Positions 1 to 9,234 of a stretch of DNA of 64,000 bases are shown piece after piece. Source of the DNA: JAJDTQ01 sp963422385 (GTDB lineage Bacteria; Desulfobacterota; Binatia; UBA9968; JAJDTQ01); contig OY729432.1 of the NCBI GenBank assembly GCA_963422385.1, positions 2,108,001-2,172,000 on the forward strand, given 5' to 3'. Numbering within the stretch: the first letter of the stretch is position 1; each line of letters opens with the position of its first letter. The notes beneath the pieces are model-generated. The model saw only the letters and a list, made by a program, of their open reading frames with translations. It had not been told where the DNA came from and did not search any database. A program made the position numbers and the translations under genes.

Positions 1-59
1 ACGCCACCGGCATTGCCGTAGGGGCGGTCGTGACCGTGGGACTGGTGATCTTCCTATGA
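1..59 (+). CDS. nuoL: NADH-quinone oxidoreductase subunit L, C-terminal tail (partial)
   Basis: The first 59 bases hold only the last 18 codons and the TGA of a gene that begins before the window. The readable tail (ATGIAVGAVVTVGLVIFL) is a hydrophobic membrane helix. The stop overlaps the nuoM start as ATGA, the tight coupling normal in nuo operons, where nuoL directly precedes nuoM. The identity rests on position and hydrophobicity; too little sequence remains to show nuoL motifs. Confidence 0.7.
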   Translation, partial: ATGIAVGAVVTVGLVIFL

Positions 60-1624
60 GCCTTGTCTGGATACTGCTCATGCCCTTGGCGGGCGGACTG
101 GCAGCGTGGATTTCGGGACGCTGGAGCGATCTGTGGCCGCGCTGGATCTCGCTGGGGACGGCGCTGCTCCACATGTTGCTGCTGCTGGTCACCTGGGGTG
201 TCTTCTTTAGCCGCATCGAGACCGGGCAGGGCGGGTGGCCGATGGCCTACAAGCAGCCATGGATTCCCCAACTGGGCATCAGCTTCCACTTGGCGGTGGA
301 CGGTCTCAGCCTGTTGCTGTTGTTGCTGGCGAGCTTCCTGACCGTGCTGGCGGTGCTGACCTCCTGGCGCTCGGTCACGCGCTCCGTGGGGTTCTTTCAC
401 TTCAACCTGCTGCTTATCCTGACCGCCCTGTCGGGCGTGTTCATCGCCTTCGACCTGTTTCTCTTCTTCGCCTTCTGGGAGATCTCCCTGTTGCCGCTGT
501 ACTTCCTCATCGGCATCTGGGGCTACGAGAACCGGGTCCATGCCACCACCAAGTTCTTCATCATCACCCAGGGCAGCGGGCTCCTGATGCTGCTGGCCAT
601 CCTGGGGCTGGTGGTGACGCACTGGCAGTCCACCGGCGTCATGACCTTCGACTACCTGGATCTGGTGGGGACGCCCACGTCGGATGCCACCGCGCGGTGG
701 CTGATGCTGGGCTTCTTCATCGCCTTTGCCGTCAAGCTGCCGGTGGTGCCGTTTCACACCTGGTTGCCGGATGCCCATACGCAGGCTCCCACCGCGGGCA
801 GCGTGGCGCTGGCGGGCCTCGTGCTCAAGATCGGGGCCTACGGCATGCTCCGGTTCGTGTTTCCGCTCTTCCCCCAGGCAGCCGCGGACTTCACCGTCAT
901 CGCCATGACCCTGGCGGTGGCGGGCATTCTCTACGGCGCGCTGCTGGCCCTGGGTCAGACCGACCTGAAGCGCATGGTCGCGTATACCAGCATCAGCCAC
1001 ATGGGCTTTGTCCTGCTGGGGATCTTCGCGTGGAACGATCTGGCGCTTCAGGGGGCGGTGATCATCATGCTGTCCCACGGCTTCAGCGCCGGCGCCTTGT
1101 TCATGATGGTGGGGGACCTCCAGCACCGCACGCATACGCGTGATCTGAGCCGCTTCGGCGGCCTGTGGGCCACCATGCCCCGGATGGGCGGCGTGGGCCT
1201 GTTCTTCGCCATGGCTTCGTTGGGGCTGCCCGGGCTCGCAAGCTTCGTGGGCGAGTTCCTGGTGCTCATGGGCGCGTTCCAGGTCAACGTCCCGCTGACG
1301 GTGCTGGCCTCGGTGGGCCTCGTGGCCGCAACGGCCTATTCGCTGTGGATGATCCAAAAGGTCTACTACGGCGCCAACCCCGAGGACTGGCGGCTCGACG
1401 ACGCCAGCGGCCGGGAGATGGCGATCATGACGTCTCTGATCGGGGCGACGCTCTGGTTGGGTCTCTACCCGCAACCGGTGCTCACCACCTCCGGGCACGC
1501 GCTGGCCCAGATGCGCGAGTTCACCGACAAGGCCCGGGCCCCCGCGTCGCGCCATCCCGCCGGGGAAGGCCGCGGGCCCGCGGCCGTCGCATCCCTGTCG
1601 CCGGATGGAGGTAGCCAGCCGTGA
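56..1624 (+). CDS. nuoM: NADH-quinone oxidoreductase subunit M
   Basis: Proton-pumping antiporter-like subunit of respiratory complex I in the cytoplasmic membrane. The 522-residue protein is almost wholly hydrophobic, with about 14 membrane segments. Family landmarks are present: Glu142 in FAFWEISLLPLYF and Lys227 in KLPVVPFHTWLPDAH, matching the proton-channel Glu and Lys known from NuoM, followed by the conserved TQAPTAGSVALAG stretch. The last 35 residues are a Pro/Ala/Gly-rich hydrophilic tail not usual in the family. The ATG overlaps the upstream stop by 4 bases and the stop overlaps nuoN by 4 bases, so the three subunits are translationally coupled. Confidence 0.97.
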   Translation: MSLVWILLMPLAGGLAAWISGRWSDLWPRWISLGTALLHMLLLLVTWGVFFSRIETGQGGWPMAYKQPWIPQLGISFHLAVDGLSLLLLLLASFLTVLAVLTSWRSVTRSVGFFHFNLLLILTALSGVFIAFDLFLFFAFWEISLLPLYFLIGIWGYENRVHATTKFFIITQGSGLLMLLAILGLVVTHWQSTGVMTFDYLDLVGTPTSDATARWLMLGFFIAFAVKLPVVPFHTWLPDAHTQAPTAGSVALAGLVLKIGAYGMLRFVFPLFPQAAADFTVIAMTLAVAGILYGALLALGQTDLKRMVAYTSISHMGFVLLGIFAWNDLALQGAVIIMLSHGFSAGALFMMVGDLQHRTHTRDLSRFGGLWATMPRMGGVGLFFAMASLGLPGLASFVGEFLVLMGAFQVNVPLTVLASVGLVAATAYSLWMIQKVYYGANPEDWRLDDASGREMAIMTSLIGATLWLGLYPQPVLTTSGHALAQMREFTDKARAPASRHPAGEGRGPAAVASLSPDGGSQP

Positions 1625-3051
1625 ATCCGTTCGGCGCACTGACCCCCATCATCATCCTGGGCCTGACGCCGCTGGTGCTCATGCTGGTGATCTCGTTCCA
1701 CCGCAGCCACGGGCTCGCCGTGGTGCTTTCCCTGGCGGGTTTGGGGCTGACGCTGGCGGTCCTGCCCGGCGCGACCGGGGGCGCGGCCCCGTTGCTGGTC
1801 ATGGACGCCTACGCGCTGTTCTACATGGGATTGCTCTCGGCGGCCACCATGGTGGTGGTGGTGCTGTCGTACGGCTACCTGGACCGCATGCCGGGGAACC
1901 GCGAGGAGTTCTACCTGTTGCTCACCCTGGCCACTTTCGGCTGCGCCGTTCTGACCGCCAGCAATCACTTCGTGTCGTTTTTCCTGGGGCTGGAGATCCT
2001 GAGCGTTTCACTCTACGGCTTGGTGGCCTATCTCCGCACCACCCGGACGGCGCTGGAATCCGGCGTCAAGTACCTGATCCTGGCGGCGGCGTCCGCAGCC
2101 TTTCTGCTCTTCGGCATGGCGCTGATCTACGCGGATCTCGGCACCATGGATTTCACCGCCATGACCTCGGTGCTGGCCGGAAAGACAGGGGAGCCGACCC
2201 TGTTGCTCCTCGGGGGCTTCGGCATGGTGGTCATCGGCGCCGGTTTCAAGCTGGCGGTGGTGCCGTTCCACATGTGGGCGCCGGACGTATACCAGGGCGC
2301 CCCCACGCCGGTGACGGCCTATCTCACCACGGTTTCCAAAGGGGCCATGGTGGCGCTGCTGCTCCGTTACGGCCGGTACGGCGGCCTACTGGACTACGAC
2401 TCGGTGGCGACGGTGCTGGCCATCATCGCCGTGGCCTCCATGTTCCTCGGCAATCTCCTGGCGCTGCTGCAGGAGAACGTCAAGCGCCTGCTGGCCTATT
2501 CCTCCATCGCCCATCTCGGTTACCTGCTGGTGGCGGTCATCGCCGCCTCACGGGAGGGCTCCCACGCGGTAACGTACTACCTGGTGGCCTATTTCATCAC
2601 CTCGCTGGGCATCTTCGGCATCATTACTGCGCTCTCGGATGAACGCAAGGAAGCCGACGAGGTCAGCGACTACCGCGGCCTGTTCTGGCGCCGCCCCTGG
2701 GTGAGCGGCGCGTTGTCGCTGATGCTGTTTTCCTTGGCCGGTATTCCCCTCACCGCAGGGTTCGTGGGCAAGTTCTACGTCCTGACCGCCGGCGTGCTGT
2801 CCGATCTGTGGACCCTCGTGATCCTGCTCGTGGTCAGCAGCGTCATCGGCCTCTACTACTACCTGCGCATCATCATCACGATGTACCTGCCCGCGTCCCA
2901 GGACCCGTCCTCGCCGCTGTCCGCCACCCGCCGTTTCTCCCTCCCGGAGGGACTCGTGCTCGCCGGTCTGACCGTGTTGCTCATCTGGTTCGGCGTCTAC
3001 CCGGCACCGCTCCTGGGCGCCATCCAGGCTGCCATCGGCAGCCTCGCCTGA
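1621..3051 (+). CDS. nuoN: NADH-quinone oxidoreductase subunit N
   Basis: Third antiporter-like membrane subunit of complex I, 476 residues, normal for the family. It starts with GTG inside the nuoM stop (GTGA overlap). Conserved features are Glu125 in GLEILSVSLY and the Lys/His region GFKLAVVPFHMWAPDVYQ followed by GAPTPVTAYL. About 14 hydrophobic segments span the protein. It is the last gene of the operon: the next gene is convergent, with 89 bases between the two stops and no obvious intrinsic terminator. Confidence 0.97.
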   Translation: MNPFGALTPIIILGLTPLVLMLVISFHRSHGLAVVLSLAGLGLTLAVLPGATGGAAPLLVMDAYALFYMGLLSAATMVVVVLSYGYLDRMPGNREEFYLLLTLATFGCAVLTASNHFVSFFLGLEILSVSLYGLVAYLRTTRTALESGVKYLILAAASAAFLLFGMALIYADLGTMDFTAMTSVLAGKTGEPTLLLLGGFGMVVIGAGFKLAVVPFHMWAPDVYQGAPTPVTAYLTTVSKGAMVALLLRYGRYGGLLDYDSVATVLAIIAVASMFLGNLLALLQENVKRLLAYSSIAHLGYLLVAVIAASREGSHAVTYYLVAYFITSLGIFGIITALSDERKEADEVSDYRGLFWRRPWVSGALSLMLFSLAGIPLTAGFVGKFYVLTAGVLSDLWTLVILLVVSSVIGLYYYLRIIITMYLPASQDPSSPLSATRRFSLPEGLVLAGLTVLLIWFGVYPAPLLGAIQAAIGSLA

Positions 3052-3140
3052 GGGACGGCGGTTTCCTTCCCGTACGGCGCTAGCCACCCACTCCCTGTTT
3101 CTTTTTCCGACTCGAAGCGCTTTCGGATGTGCCGGATAGT

Positions 3141-6100
3141 TTACCGGTCCCATAGCCAATCCAGTTCCGAGAAGGCCAAGGCACGGTCGTAGTTCTCGAT
3201 GTTGTCCTCGACGTCGAGGATAAGGCAACGGTCGCTGCCGCCGTTCAACTCGCCCCGCAATCCGCGGCCGATCATCTGGAAATAGAGATTGGGACTGTAG
3301 ACGGGACGTGCGACGATGATCGCCCGCGTCTTCGGCGCGTCGAACCCCTCGCGGAAGACGCCGTAGTTCACCAGTACCTTGATCTCCCCGCTTCGGAACT
3401 GTTCCACCGCACTGCGGCGCACGGCCGTGTCGGTTTCGCCGCTCACCGCCCGCGCTGCTGCTCCGTCAAGCTCCAGCATCGCGGCGATGGTCTGCGCGTG
3501 GGCCACGGAGGTCGCGAAGATCAGCGTTGGAGCGTCTGTTCCGATGGCCTCGGCAACCTGCTTCCGATACGCATCGACGATGCCTTGCGTGCGAGTCATA
3601 TCTCCGGCGATGCGCTGCTCCACGCTCTCCGGCAACCACGGAAGATGTTTCTCCTCGATTTCATGCAACTCCGCATCAGATAACTCGAACTGTATACCCT
3701 CGATCACGGCGTGATCGGCTTCGGCGAGCACGGTCATCTTCTGTAGCTCGGCCACGACCGCCTTGGGGTCGTCGCTCTCGAACGCGCCAGCGTCCAGCCG
3801 GTTGTGGCCATAGCGATTGACGAGCCGTTGCGTCTCATCCTCGTCGCGCCCGCGGTAGGGTGTTGCCGTCAACCCCAGCAGAAAAGGTTCATCTTCGCCA
3901 CGCCGGAACGTCAGACCCAGTTCGCCCATCAGTTGGGTGTACGATGGCGCAATCGAGCCGTGTGCCTCATCGACGACCAGCAGGCGAACGTCGGCGAGCA
4001 CGGCCTTGGCTTTCTCCTGTTCGATACGGCTGCGCAGGGTCTGAATCGTCGCGACCACGACGTGGCTGCCGTCCCTCGCTTCCGGCTGCGGTTGCCCGCT
4101 CCACCATCGCGCGATGCGCAGTTGTCCGGCTTCGGCGCCGATGCTCGCCCACGCCTGCCGCCAAGCCTCGACCGCCTGCTCGCAGAGTTCGTCGCGGTCC
4201 GCCACCCAGAGGACGGCGCGGCACAGCTCCTGGTCGCGTATCGTTTCGATCACCGCCTGCACGGCGACGCGGGTCTTGCCCGATCCGGTCGGCATGCTCA
4301 CCAGTCCGCGGTTCTCGCCTGAGGCACCGCGCAGCATCGCTTTCACGTTGTCGACCACGGTGCGTTGATAGCCGTGCAGATCCGGCAACGAGCGCGGGCC
4401 GGGAACGTCCAGGAACGGTTCCCGCTTGGGCGTGCGCCTCCCGGCCCATTCGCGGTCGAACCCGAGCGCCTTCACGAATGCCAACGCCTGGTCGCCGCCG
4501 GCCCACTGATGAGGTGGACCGAGATGCAAGATGTCGCGACGATATTCCTTGAGGGCTCCGGTGTGGAAGGTCGCGATGGCCGCTTCGGCTACCCGGACGC
4601 CGGTGAACGGCTCGGGCCGTTGGCCAAGGATGTCGATGAGCGTCTCCGGCAGCCGAGCTAGCAGCCGTTCTTCGCCGACTGCTGCAAGCAGCCGCTCGGC
4701 GTCGGTCTCATGCCGCCTGACCTCTTCCCGCTTCGATTTTACGTCCTGTGGAGTATCGCGTCGCAGGATTGATTCGAATATATCGTCCTTCAAATCAAGA
4801 TCCAACTCGCGGATGATGGCTTCGAGCTCCATGCGCTCGTCGTCCCGCCGGATCAGATAGAGCTGGTGGCCTTTCCGGACGCAGTCGCTTGGAACGTCCG
4901 TGCCCCGAGTGTCCACGATGCGGCCGCAGCGCACCAGAGACAGATTTTTTCCTCCGCCGATTTCAGCCGTCAGTCCGGGCCATACATCCAGCAGGGGAAT
5001 GGCTTCTTCATCGCCGATTGGTTCAGCATCGTCGCTGAAATCGGAGACCAGATCCTTAAATGCCTGACGGATGCGACGGGTATTCGCGTGTTCGAGCAAC
5101 CGGCGCTGCACTTCGGGGTTCTTGGGGCTCTTGCCCAAGCCGTCGGCGAACGGCACGATTCGGTCGTCGACCGAGATCCGTCCGCGCTTACGTAATTCAT
5201 GGATAGCTGGCGATGGAAATTCTTTTTTCCCGTACTGTGGTTGCGTATGATGCTTCATCGTCCACCGTAGAAACGTCGTATCGAGATTCAGAAGCGCTTC
5301 CGTGTACTGAACGCACCCCTCCTTGGAAAGATACCGAAATACCTCGAGCGGGCCGCTTGTGATTAAACAAATGAATTTCAGAAGATGGCTCTGTGGCCTA
5401 CTACCAACCGGATTTTCACCGTCATGCTGAAAGGCTTTTCTGCATTTGTCCAGATAAGGTTGAAGGTAATTCTCGGATGGTTTGTACCCATTGCAAGGCT
5501 GATCAGTGACATCCAATTCGTTCAATAGTGGCAGATCCTCATTGTGGAACTGAACATCCACGGCGACGAATTCGTCGCGACTGCCATCGCTGGGGACGAT
5601 CGGACCAGGCAGCAATACTTCGTTCAACGGCTTCCAGACTTGCGCGACAGTCTTCACTCGCATGAAAAACAGATCCTTGAAATGTGAATCAATGATTTCC
5701 TTCGCTTCTTCTGGATCAATGGATCGGGACCTCAGCCAGAGCTGCGCCCAGCGTGGATCGTTTTCCGCAGCATCGGCATCAATTTGCGATAGCACCTTGG
5801 CAAGGTTGCGTAGGAGACTCTCCGCAGATAATGGTTTGACGCCCAGCGCATCCAGATCCTTCAGCGTGTCGGGGTCGGCTTCGAGATCGGGATGCACCGT
5901 CGTTGACGGGTCGCCATCCGTCCCGACGCTCAGAAAGACCGAATCCGCTGCGGGCACCGCCCAGCCATTGCTTGCCGTCAGCACGATTTTCCCCAGCGAA
6001 TCGCCACTGCGCAGGTGTTCCGGCAGTGTTGCTGCCGCAACGATGGCCGTCCGGGATGCGCTCACCGCATCGTCGTTGTCCTTTCCAGCCTGAACCAGTG

Positions 6101-7553
6101 CTTCGAGCCATCCCGCGACGGACGCCCGTGGGGTACGTTGACCATCGTAGTCCTGGATGATGCGGTCAATGACGCCGAGCCGGTTCACCGTGACCGCGCA
6201 GTGGTGCAGCCAGTCCGACGGACGATGTTCATAGTCCGTCCAGATTTTGAGGGCATCGTCGGCAATCCGCTGCTGTCCGGAGATAAACTCAGCGGGCGGA
6301 TAGTGAATCTCATCGAGCCGACGGAGTACGCCACCCTGATCCGGTATCATCTCACGCTGACTTAGAAGTTTATAAATCCGAGTGCGGAGTCGGTTGGCAT
6401 GATCGTTATCACCGCTTTCCCGTCGTCTTGGCAAGATATCCAGGTGCTTGGCAGGATCAGAAGAGTTGGAAAAATGGCGCAGATGATCCGCCACCAGCTT
6501 GGCGGCGGCATCGATCAGTTCCTCGTTATATGGCCCTCCAAGCAGATTGTGACGATCTTCGTTGGTCTTCCAGGGTGCGTTCAGAATACCGGTGAGCAAA
6601 CTGTTCGTCATCGTCGGAAAGAACGCCCAGAAGTGCTGGATGTCCGACCTCGATTCGAGCGGCGCCGCCCACTTCAGTTCGACCTCTTCGGGATTGTCCA
6701 GCGTCCGAGCGTCGGCCTTCGCTTCATCCGATAGCTTGTGGACACGACGAAAGACCCTCCATTGGGACGTGCGTTCGCCATCGCAGAGATCGAACTGCCC
6801 ATCGTCGGACTTCAATTTCAAGGTGCGGATGACCTCGCCGTCATACGAATCTAGATCAAGTTGCCGGACATGCGGTGCAAAGAGCAGAAATTCCGGGCGG
6901 AAATCTCGCATCTGATTCGCCAAGGCATCGTACTTGTGCCGGTGCAACGGCAGCCTTACGATATTCGTGGCCCACTGCATAAGATTTCGCAGGAGTGGAT
7001 CGGTATCCGTCGCCTCGTCGGTATCCATCGGTTCGGCGATCCTCAGCACCGGGAAGCGCGTGGCGTCCCGGACGACTTGTCGTATGCGCGCTTCCGCCCA
7101 TTGGCGGTCGAAGCGGAACGATCCACTACGGCTGAAGAAGTCGGCGCCGTTCGCAACCCCCAGTATCGACTTGAAGCCGACCCCGAAGCGTCCGATCTCG
7201 AGCGTCCCGCGCTTCGGCGACAGGTGGGAGAATAGCAATGCCTTGGCGCCGTCTTCGTCGATCGGCGCGCCGGCGTCGGCGCAGTAGAGATGATCCCGCG
7301 CCAGCCGGATCTCCATGCGGCCGCCTTCCGTAATCTGCGAGAGCTGATCGGCGCCATTCTGCACCAATTCGATGATCTGGCGGTTCGCGTAGCCGCCGCG
7401 CGCGGTGTCCTGTTCCTGGTTTGCCTGTTCGGCGACCAAGGTCGGCTGGCTGCCATAAGCTTCGAGCGTCCGCTGTGATTCTTGCCGGATGTACTCGCCG
7501 ATCGAGCCATCTTTTCCCCGCCAGCGAGTATCGGGTGGATATCTTTCCGTCAT
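3141..7553 (-). CDS. Sacsin-type GHKL ATPase fused to DEAD/DEAH-box helicase
   Basis: A 1470-residue single-chain protein. Residues about 50-135 carry a GHKL (Hsp90/sacsin-type) ATP site: Glu62 and Asn66 in IIELVQNGADQ, Asp93 in DAGAPID, and the glycine lid GRFGVGFKSIL (121-131). The middle (about 300-1000) shows no motif I recognise. The C-terminal 420 residues are a superfamily 2 helicase: Walker A MPTGSGKT near 1087, DEAH near 1193, GLTATPYRGRD, and motif VI QMIGRGLRGEL. Such helicases act on nucleic acid, and sacsin-type ATPase/helicase proteins often sit in accessory or defence regions; a defence role is inference. It is a lone gene, and its central part is visibly less GC-rich than the nuo genes, which hints at transfer. 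A nuclease domain is not visible. Confidence 0.8.
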   Translation of the reverse strand: MTERYPPDTRWRGKDGSIGEYIRQESQRTLEAYGSQPTLVAEQANQEQDTARGGYANRQIIELVQNGADQLSQITEGGRMEIRLARDHLYCADAGAPIDEDGAKALLFSHLSPKRGTLEIGRFGVGFKSILGVANGADFFSRSGSFRFDRQWAEARIRQVVRDATRFPVLRIAEPMDTDEATDTDPLLRNLMQWATNIVRLPLHRHKYDALANQMRDFRPEFLLFAPHVRQLDLDSYDGEVIRTLKLKSDDGQFDLCDGERTSQWRVFRRVHKLSDEAKADARTLDNPEEVELKWAAPLESRSDIQHFWAFFPTMTNSLLTGILNAPWKTNEDRHNLLGGPYNEELIDAAAKLVADHLRHFSNSSDPAKHLDILPRRRESGDNDHANRLRTRIYKLLSQREMIPDQGGVLRRLDEIHYPPAEFISGQQRIADDALKIWTDYEHRPSDWLHHCAVTVNRLGVIDRIIQDYDGQRTPRASVAGWLEALVQAGKDNDDAVSASRTAIVAAATLPEHLRSGDSLGKIVLTASNGWAVPAADSVFLSVGTDGDPSTTVHPDLEADPDTLKDLDALGVKPLSAESLLRNLAKVLSQIDADAAENDPRWAQLWLRSRSIDPEEAKEIIDSHFKDLFFMRVKTVAQVWKPLNEVLLPGPIVPSDGSRDEFVAVDVQFHNEDLPLLNELDVTDQPCNGYKPSENYLQPYLDKCRKAFQHDGENPVGSRPQSHLLKFICLITSGPLEVFRYLSKEGCVQYTEALLNLDTTFLRWTMKHHTQPQYGKKEFPSPAIHELRKRGRISVDDRIVPFADGLGKSPKNPEVQRRLLEHANTRRIRQAFKDLVSDFSDDAEPIGDEEAIPLLDVWPGLTAEIGGGKNLSLVRCGRIVDTRGTDVPSDCVRKGHQLYLIRRDDERMELEAIIRELDLDLKDDIFESILRRDTPQDVKSKREEVRRHETDAERLLAAVGEERLLARLPETLIDILGQRPEPFTGVRVAEAAIATFHTGALKEYRRDILHLGPPHQWAGGDQALAFVKALGFDREWAGRRTPKREPFLDVPGPRSLPDLHGYQRTVVDNVKAMLRGASGENRGLVSMPTGSGKTRVAVQAVIETIRDQELCRAVLWVADRDELCEQAVEAWRQAWASIGAEAGQLRIARWWSGQPQPEARDGSHVVVATIQTLRSRIEQEKAKAVLADVRLLVVDEAHGSIAPSYTQLMGELGLTFRRGEDEPFLLGLTATPYRGRDEDETQRLVNRYGHNRLDAGAFESDDPKAVVAELQKMTVLAEADHAVIEGIQFELSDAELHEIEEKHLPWLPESVEQRIAGDMTRTQGIVDAYRKQVAEAIGTDAPTLIFATSVAHAQTIAAMLELDGAAARAVSGETDTAVRRSAVEQFRSGEIKVLVNYGVFREGFDAPKTRAIIVARPVYSPNLYFQMIGRGLRGELNGGSDRCLILDVEDNIENYDRALAFSELDWLWDR

Positions 7554-7681
7554 GAGATATGAAGCTCCTGAAATCTCGTTTGTTCTTCATTTGCTTACAA
7601 GCCAGTCATCTTCCGCAAGCGTCGCCAACGGACTGTTCGCTTCACGGTCGGCGATCCATCCGCAGGCCGTGTTGCCGCCCG

Positions 7682-7789
7682 GACGACGTCGTACGCTGCA
7701 TCGTGATCGCGCCCGGCGCCCCGGTGGGGCAATGGCAGGAGAAACTGCACGGGGAGTTCGGCCTTCCTTTCGACATCCTGATCCGGCGT
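7682..7789 (+). pseudogene. Fragment of an SNF2/DrmD-like helicase
   Basis: This short stretch reads DVVRCIVIAPGAPVGQWQ and continues EKLHGEFGLPFDILIRR. That is close to the segment after Walker A in SNF2-type helicases (family pattern R-C-L-I-V-A-P-G-x-L-V-x-Q-W-Q-x-E-L-x-x-x-F-x-L-P-F-x-I-L). No Walker A, DEAH or C-terminal half lies near it, and the reading seems to shift frame just downstream. I infer the remains of a second helicase gene, opposite in orientation to the intact ATPase/helicase next door. Only about 35 codons carry the signal. Confidence 0.45.
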
Positions 7790-7845
7790 TGCGCGACGGC
7801 GACCTCTTCCAGGGTCGCGACTGAAATCGGAAGGGGGCACCCGCG

Positions 7846-8640
7846 TTATGTCAGCAGCTCGCCGCGCAGGATCGTGACGGCCTGACCCGACAACGTGACT
7901 CGTTTCCCGCGGACGACGACCTTGACCAAGCCGCTGCGCTCCGACACTTGCCGCGCCGTCAGCGTGTCCCGGCCGAGGCGGCGTTGCCAATACGGCCCAA
8001 GGCAGCAGTGTGCCGATCCGGTGACGGGATCCTCAGCGATGCCGGTGTTCGGGGCGAAGAAGCGCGATACGAAATCGACGTTATCCATATCGGCCCGGGC
8101 GGTGACGATGATCCCGCGCGTATCAATTTCCGCGAGACGCGGGTAGTCCGGGGTGAGGCGCTGTACGGTGGTTTGCGTGTCGACTTCGACGAGGTAGTCG
8201 AAGCGGTTCCGGCCAACGTAGGTCGGCTCTGTGCCGAGGGCGCCGGTCAGCCCGTCGGGAACGGGCGCCGGCTCGTCCGGTTCCGCCGGAAAGTCCATTT
8301 CGATCCACCCAGCGCGCAGTTGTGCCGACAACCGGCCGGAGCGGGTGTGGAAGATGGCCGGTGCATCCGCCGGCAGATGTCCTTCCTCCCACAGCACGTG
8401 GGCGCTCGCCAGCGTGGCGTGGCCGCACAGGTCGACCTCGACCGCGGGCGTGAACCAGCGGAGGTCGAATTCCCCGGTCTCACGGCGAACCAGGAAGGCG
8501 GTTTCGGACAGGTTCATCTCCCGCGCCACCCTCCGCATCCATAGGGGGTCGGCGGGAGCGGGCAACAGGCACACCGCGGCCGGGTTGCCGCCGAACGGCT
8601 CGCTGGTGAAAGCGTCGACTTGGGTGATGGTCAATGCCAC
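7846..8640 (-). CDS. PhzF family isomerase/epimerase
   Basis: 264 residues, the normal size for the PhzF fold (two diaminopimelate-epimerase-like halves). It begins TQVDAFTSEPFGGNPAAV, the typical N-terminus of the family. Glu46 in NLSETAF matches the catalytic Glu45 of phenazine PhzF. CGHATLA and the late EDPVTGSAHCCLG loop are the two conserved glycine-rich active-site segments. PhzF proteins catalyse proton shifts or cyclisations on small carboxylated substrates in the cytoplasm; most genomic copies have no known substrate. No phenazine genes are nearby, so phenazine biosynthesis is unlikely. It is transcribed alone. Confidence 0.93.
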   Translation of the reverse strand: MALTITQVDAFTSEPFGGNPAAVCLLPAPADPLWMRRVAREMNLSETAFLVRRETGEFDLRWFTPAVEVDLCGHATLASAHVLWEEGHLPADAPAIFHTRSGRLSAQLRAGWIEMDFPAEPDEPAPVPDGLTGALGTEPTYVGRNRFDYLVEVDTQTTVQRLTPDYPRLAEIDTRGIIVTARADMDNVDFVSRFFAPNTGIAEDPVTGSAHCCLGPYWQRRLGRDTLTARQVSERSGLVKVVVRGKRVTLSGQAVTILRGELLT

Positions 8641-8862
8641 GTCAGTGCCTCTGATTTCGGGGATACGTCGGATTACCTATCATGGCAAGCAGAAAGTACC
8701 CGGCAAGGCGTATTGAGCCTCTCTGATAGATCGTCGGGCGGTGGCGCGAAGGGCGCAAGCTTTCAAGGTTCCGACCGAGATCGGCATGGGTAGAGATGAA
8801 AGCGCGGCTGTTGTCGGCCTAGGCGAGGTTTGTCAACCGTCCTTGCTCTGTGGTACCCAAAG

Positions 8863-8890
8863 GCCATCCTCAAAGCAGGTTGAGGATGGC
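8863..8890. other. Perfect 11-bp hairpin upstream of the three-gene cassette
   Basis: GCCATCCTCAA and its exact complement TTGAGGATGGC flank a 6-base loop. No T-tract follows on either strand, so a simple intrinsic terminator is unlikely. The right arm overlaps the candidate -35 box of the downstream cassette, which suggests an operator-like role. Apart from this hairpin and that promoter, the 329-base gap from 8641 to 8969 holds nothing I recognise. Confidence 0.45.
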
Positions 8891-8907
8891 TCCGATTCGG
8901 GCATAAT
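8880..8907 (+). promoter_or_regulatory. Candidate sigma-70 promoter for the 8970-10192 cassette
   Basis: TTGAGG (8880-8885), a 16-base spacer and CATAAT (8902-8907) lie about 60 bases before the first start codon. The -10 matches the consensus at five of six positions and the -35 at four. The -35 is part of the right arm of the 11-bp hairpin. Confidence 0.45.
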
Positions 8908-8969
8908 GGATTCGAGGGGGAGGGGGGAGCCTCCGCGGAGAGAGCACTTGTATGGGGGCAGGTGGATTC

Positions 8970-9233
8970 ATGGCAGAACGAAGAAGGACGATTAAGGATC
9001 AAGCTGGCAACGACGTAAGTGGGGTGGTCGTGGACGTAGTCGAATCCGTTAACCGGTACAGTGACCTGAAGCTCGACGATGGAACCGTCTTGAGGGTTCA
9101 AATAAATGCCGTTGAAGCCCTTCGGGTCGATGAGAAGTGGGACGATGACGGGAACCCGGTCTATATCCTCAGGAGTGGGACCATACTGGCCGTTCATGAA
9201 GCGCCAGAAGAACTCAGAAGGAAGGTTCAGTAA
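8970..9233 (+). CDS. Conserved small protein, first gene of three-gene cassette
   Basis: An 87-residue soluble protein starting MAERRRTIKDQAGN. An in-frame ATG at 8952 would add six residues, but the purine-rich GGGGGCAGGTGG at 8954-8965 sits correctly for the ATG at 8970, so I chose that. The sequence alternates short hydrophobic and charged stretches (VSGVVVDVV, DLKLDDGTVLRV, PVYILRSGTILAVHEA), suggesting a small beta barrel or SH3-like fold. There is no signal peptide or membrane segment. It ends one base before the next ATG, so the two are coupled. I do not recognise a function. Confidence 0.7.
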   Translation: MAERRRTIKDQAGNDVSGVVVDVVESVNRYSDLKLDDGTVLRVQINAVEALRVDEKWDDDGNPVYILRSGTILAVHEAPEELRRKVQ

Positions 9234-9234
9234 G

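Noticed and set aside
7846..8640. Phenazine biosynthesis gene phzF
   Set aside because: The fold and catalytic Glu match, but no other phenazine gene is present; family name only is justified.
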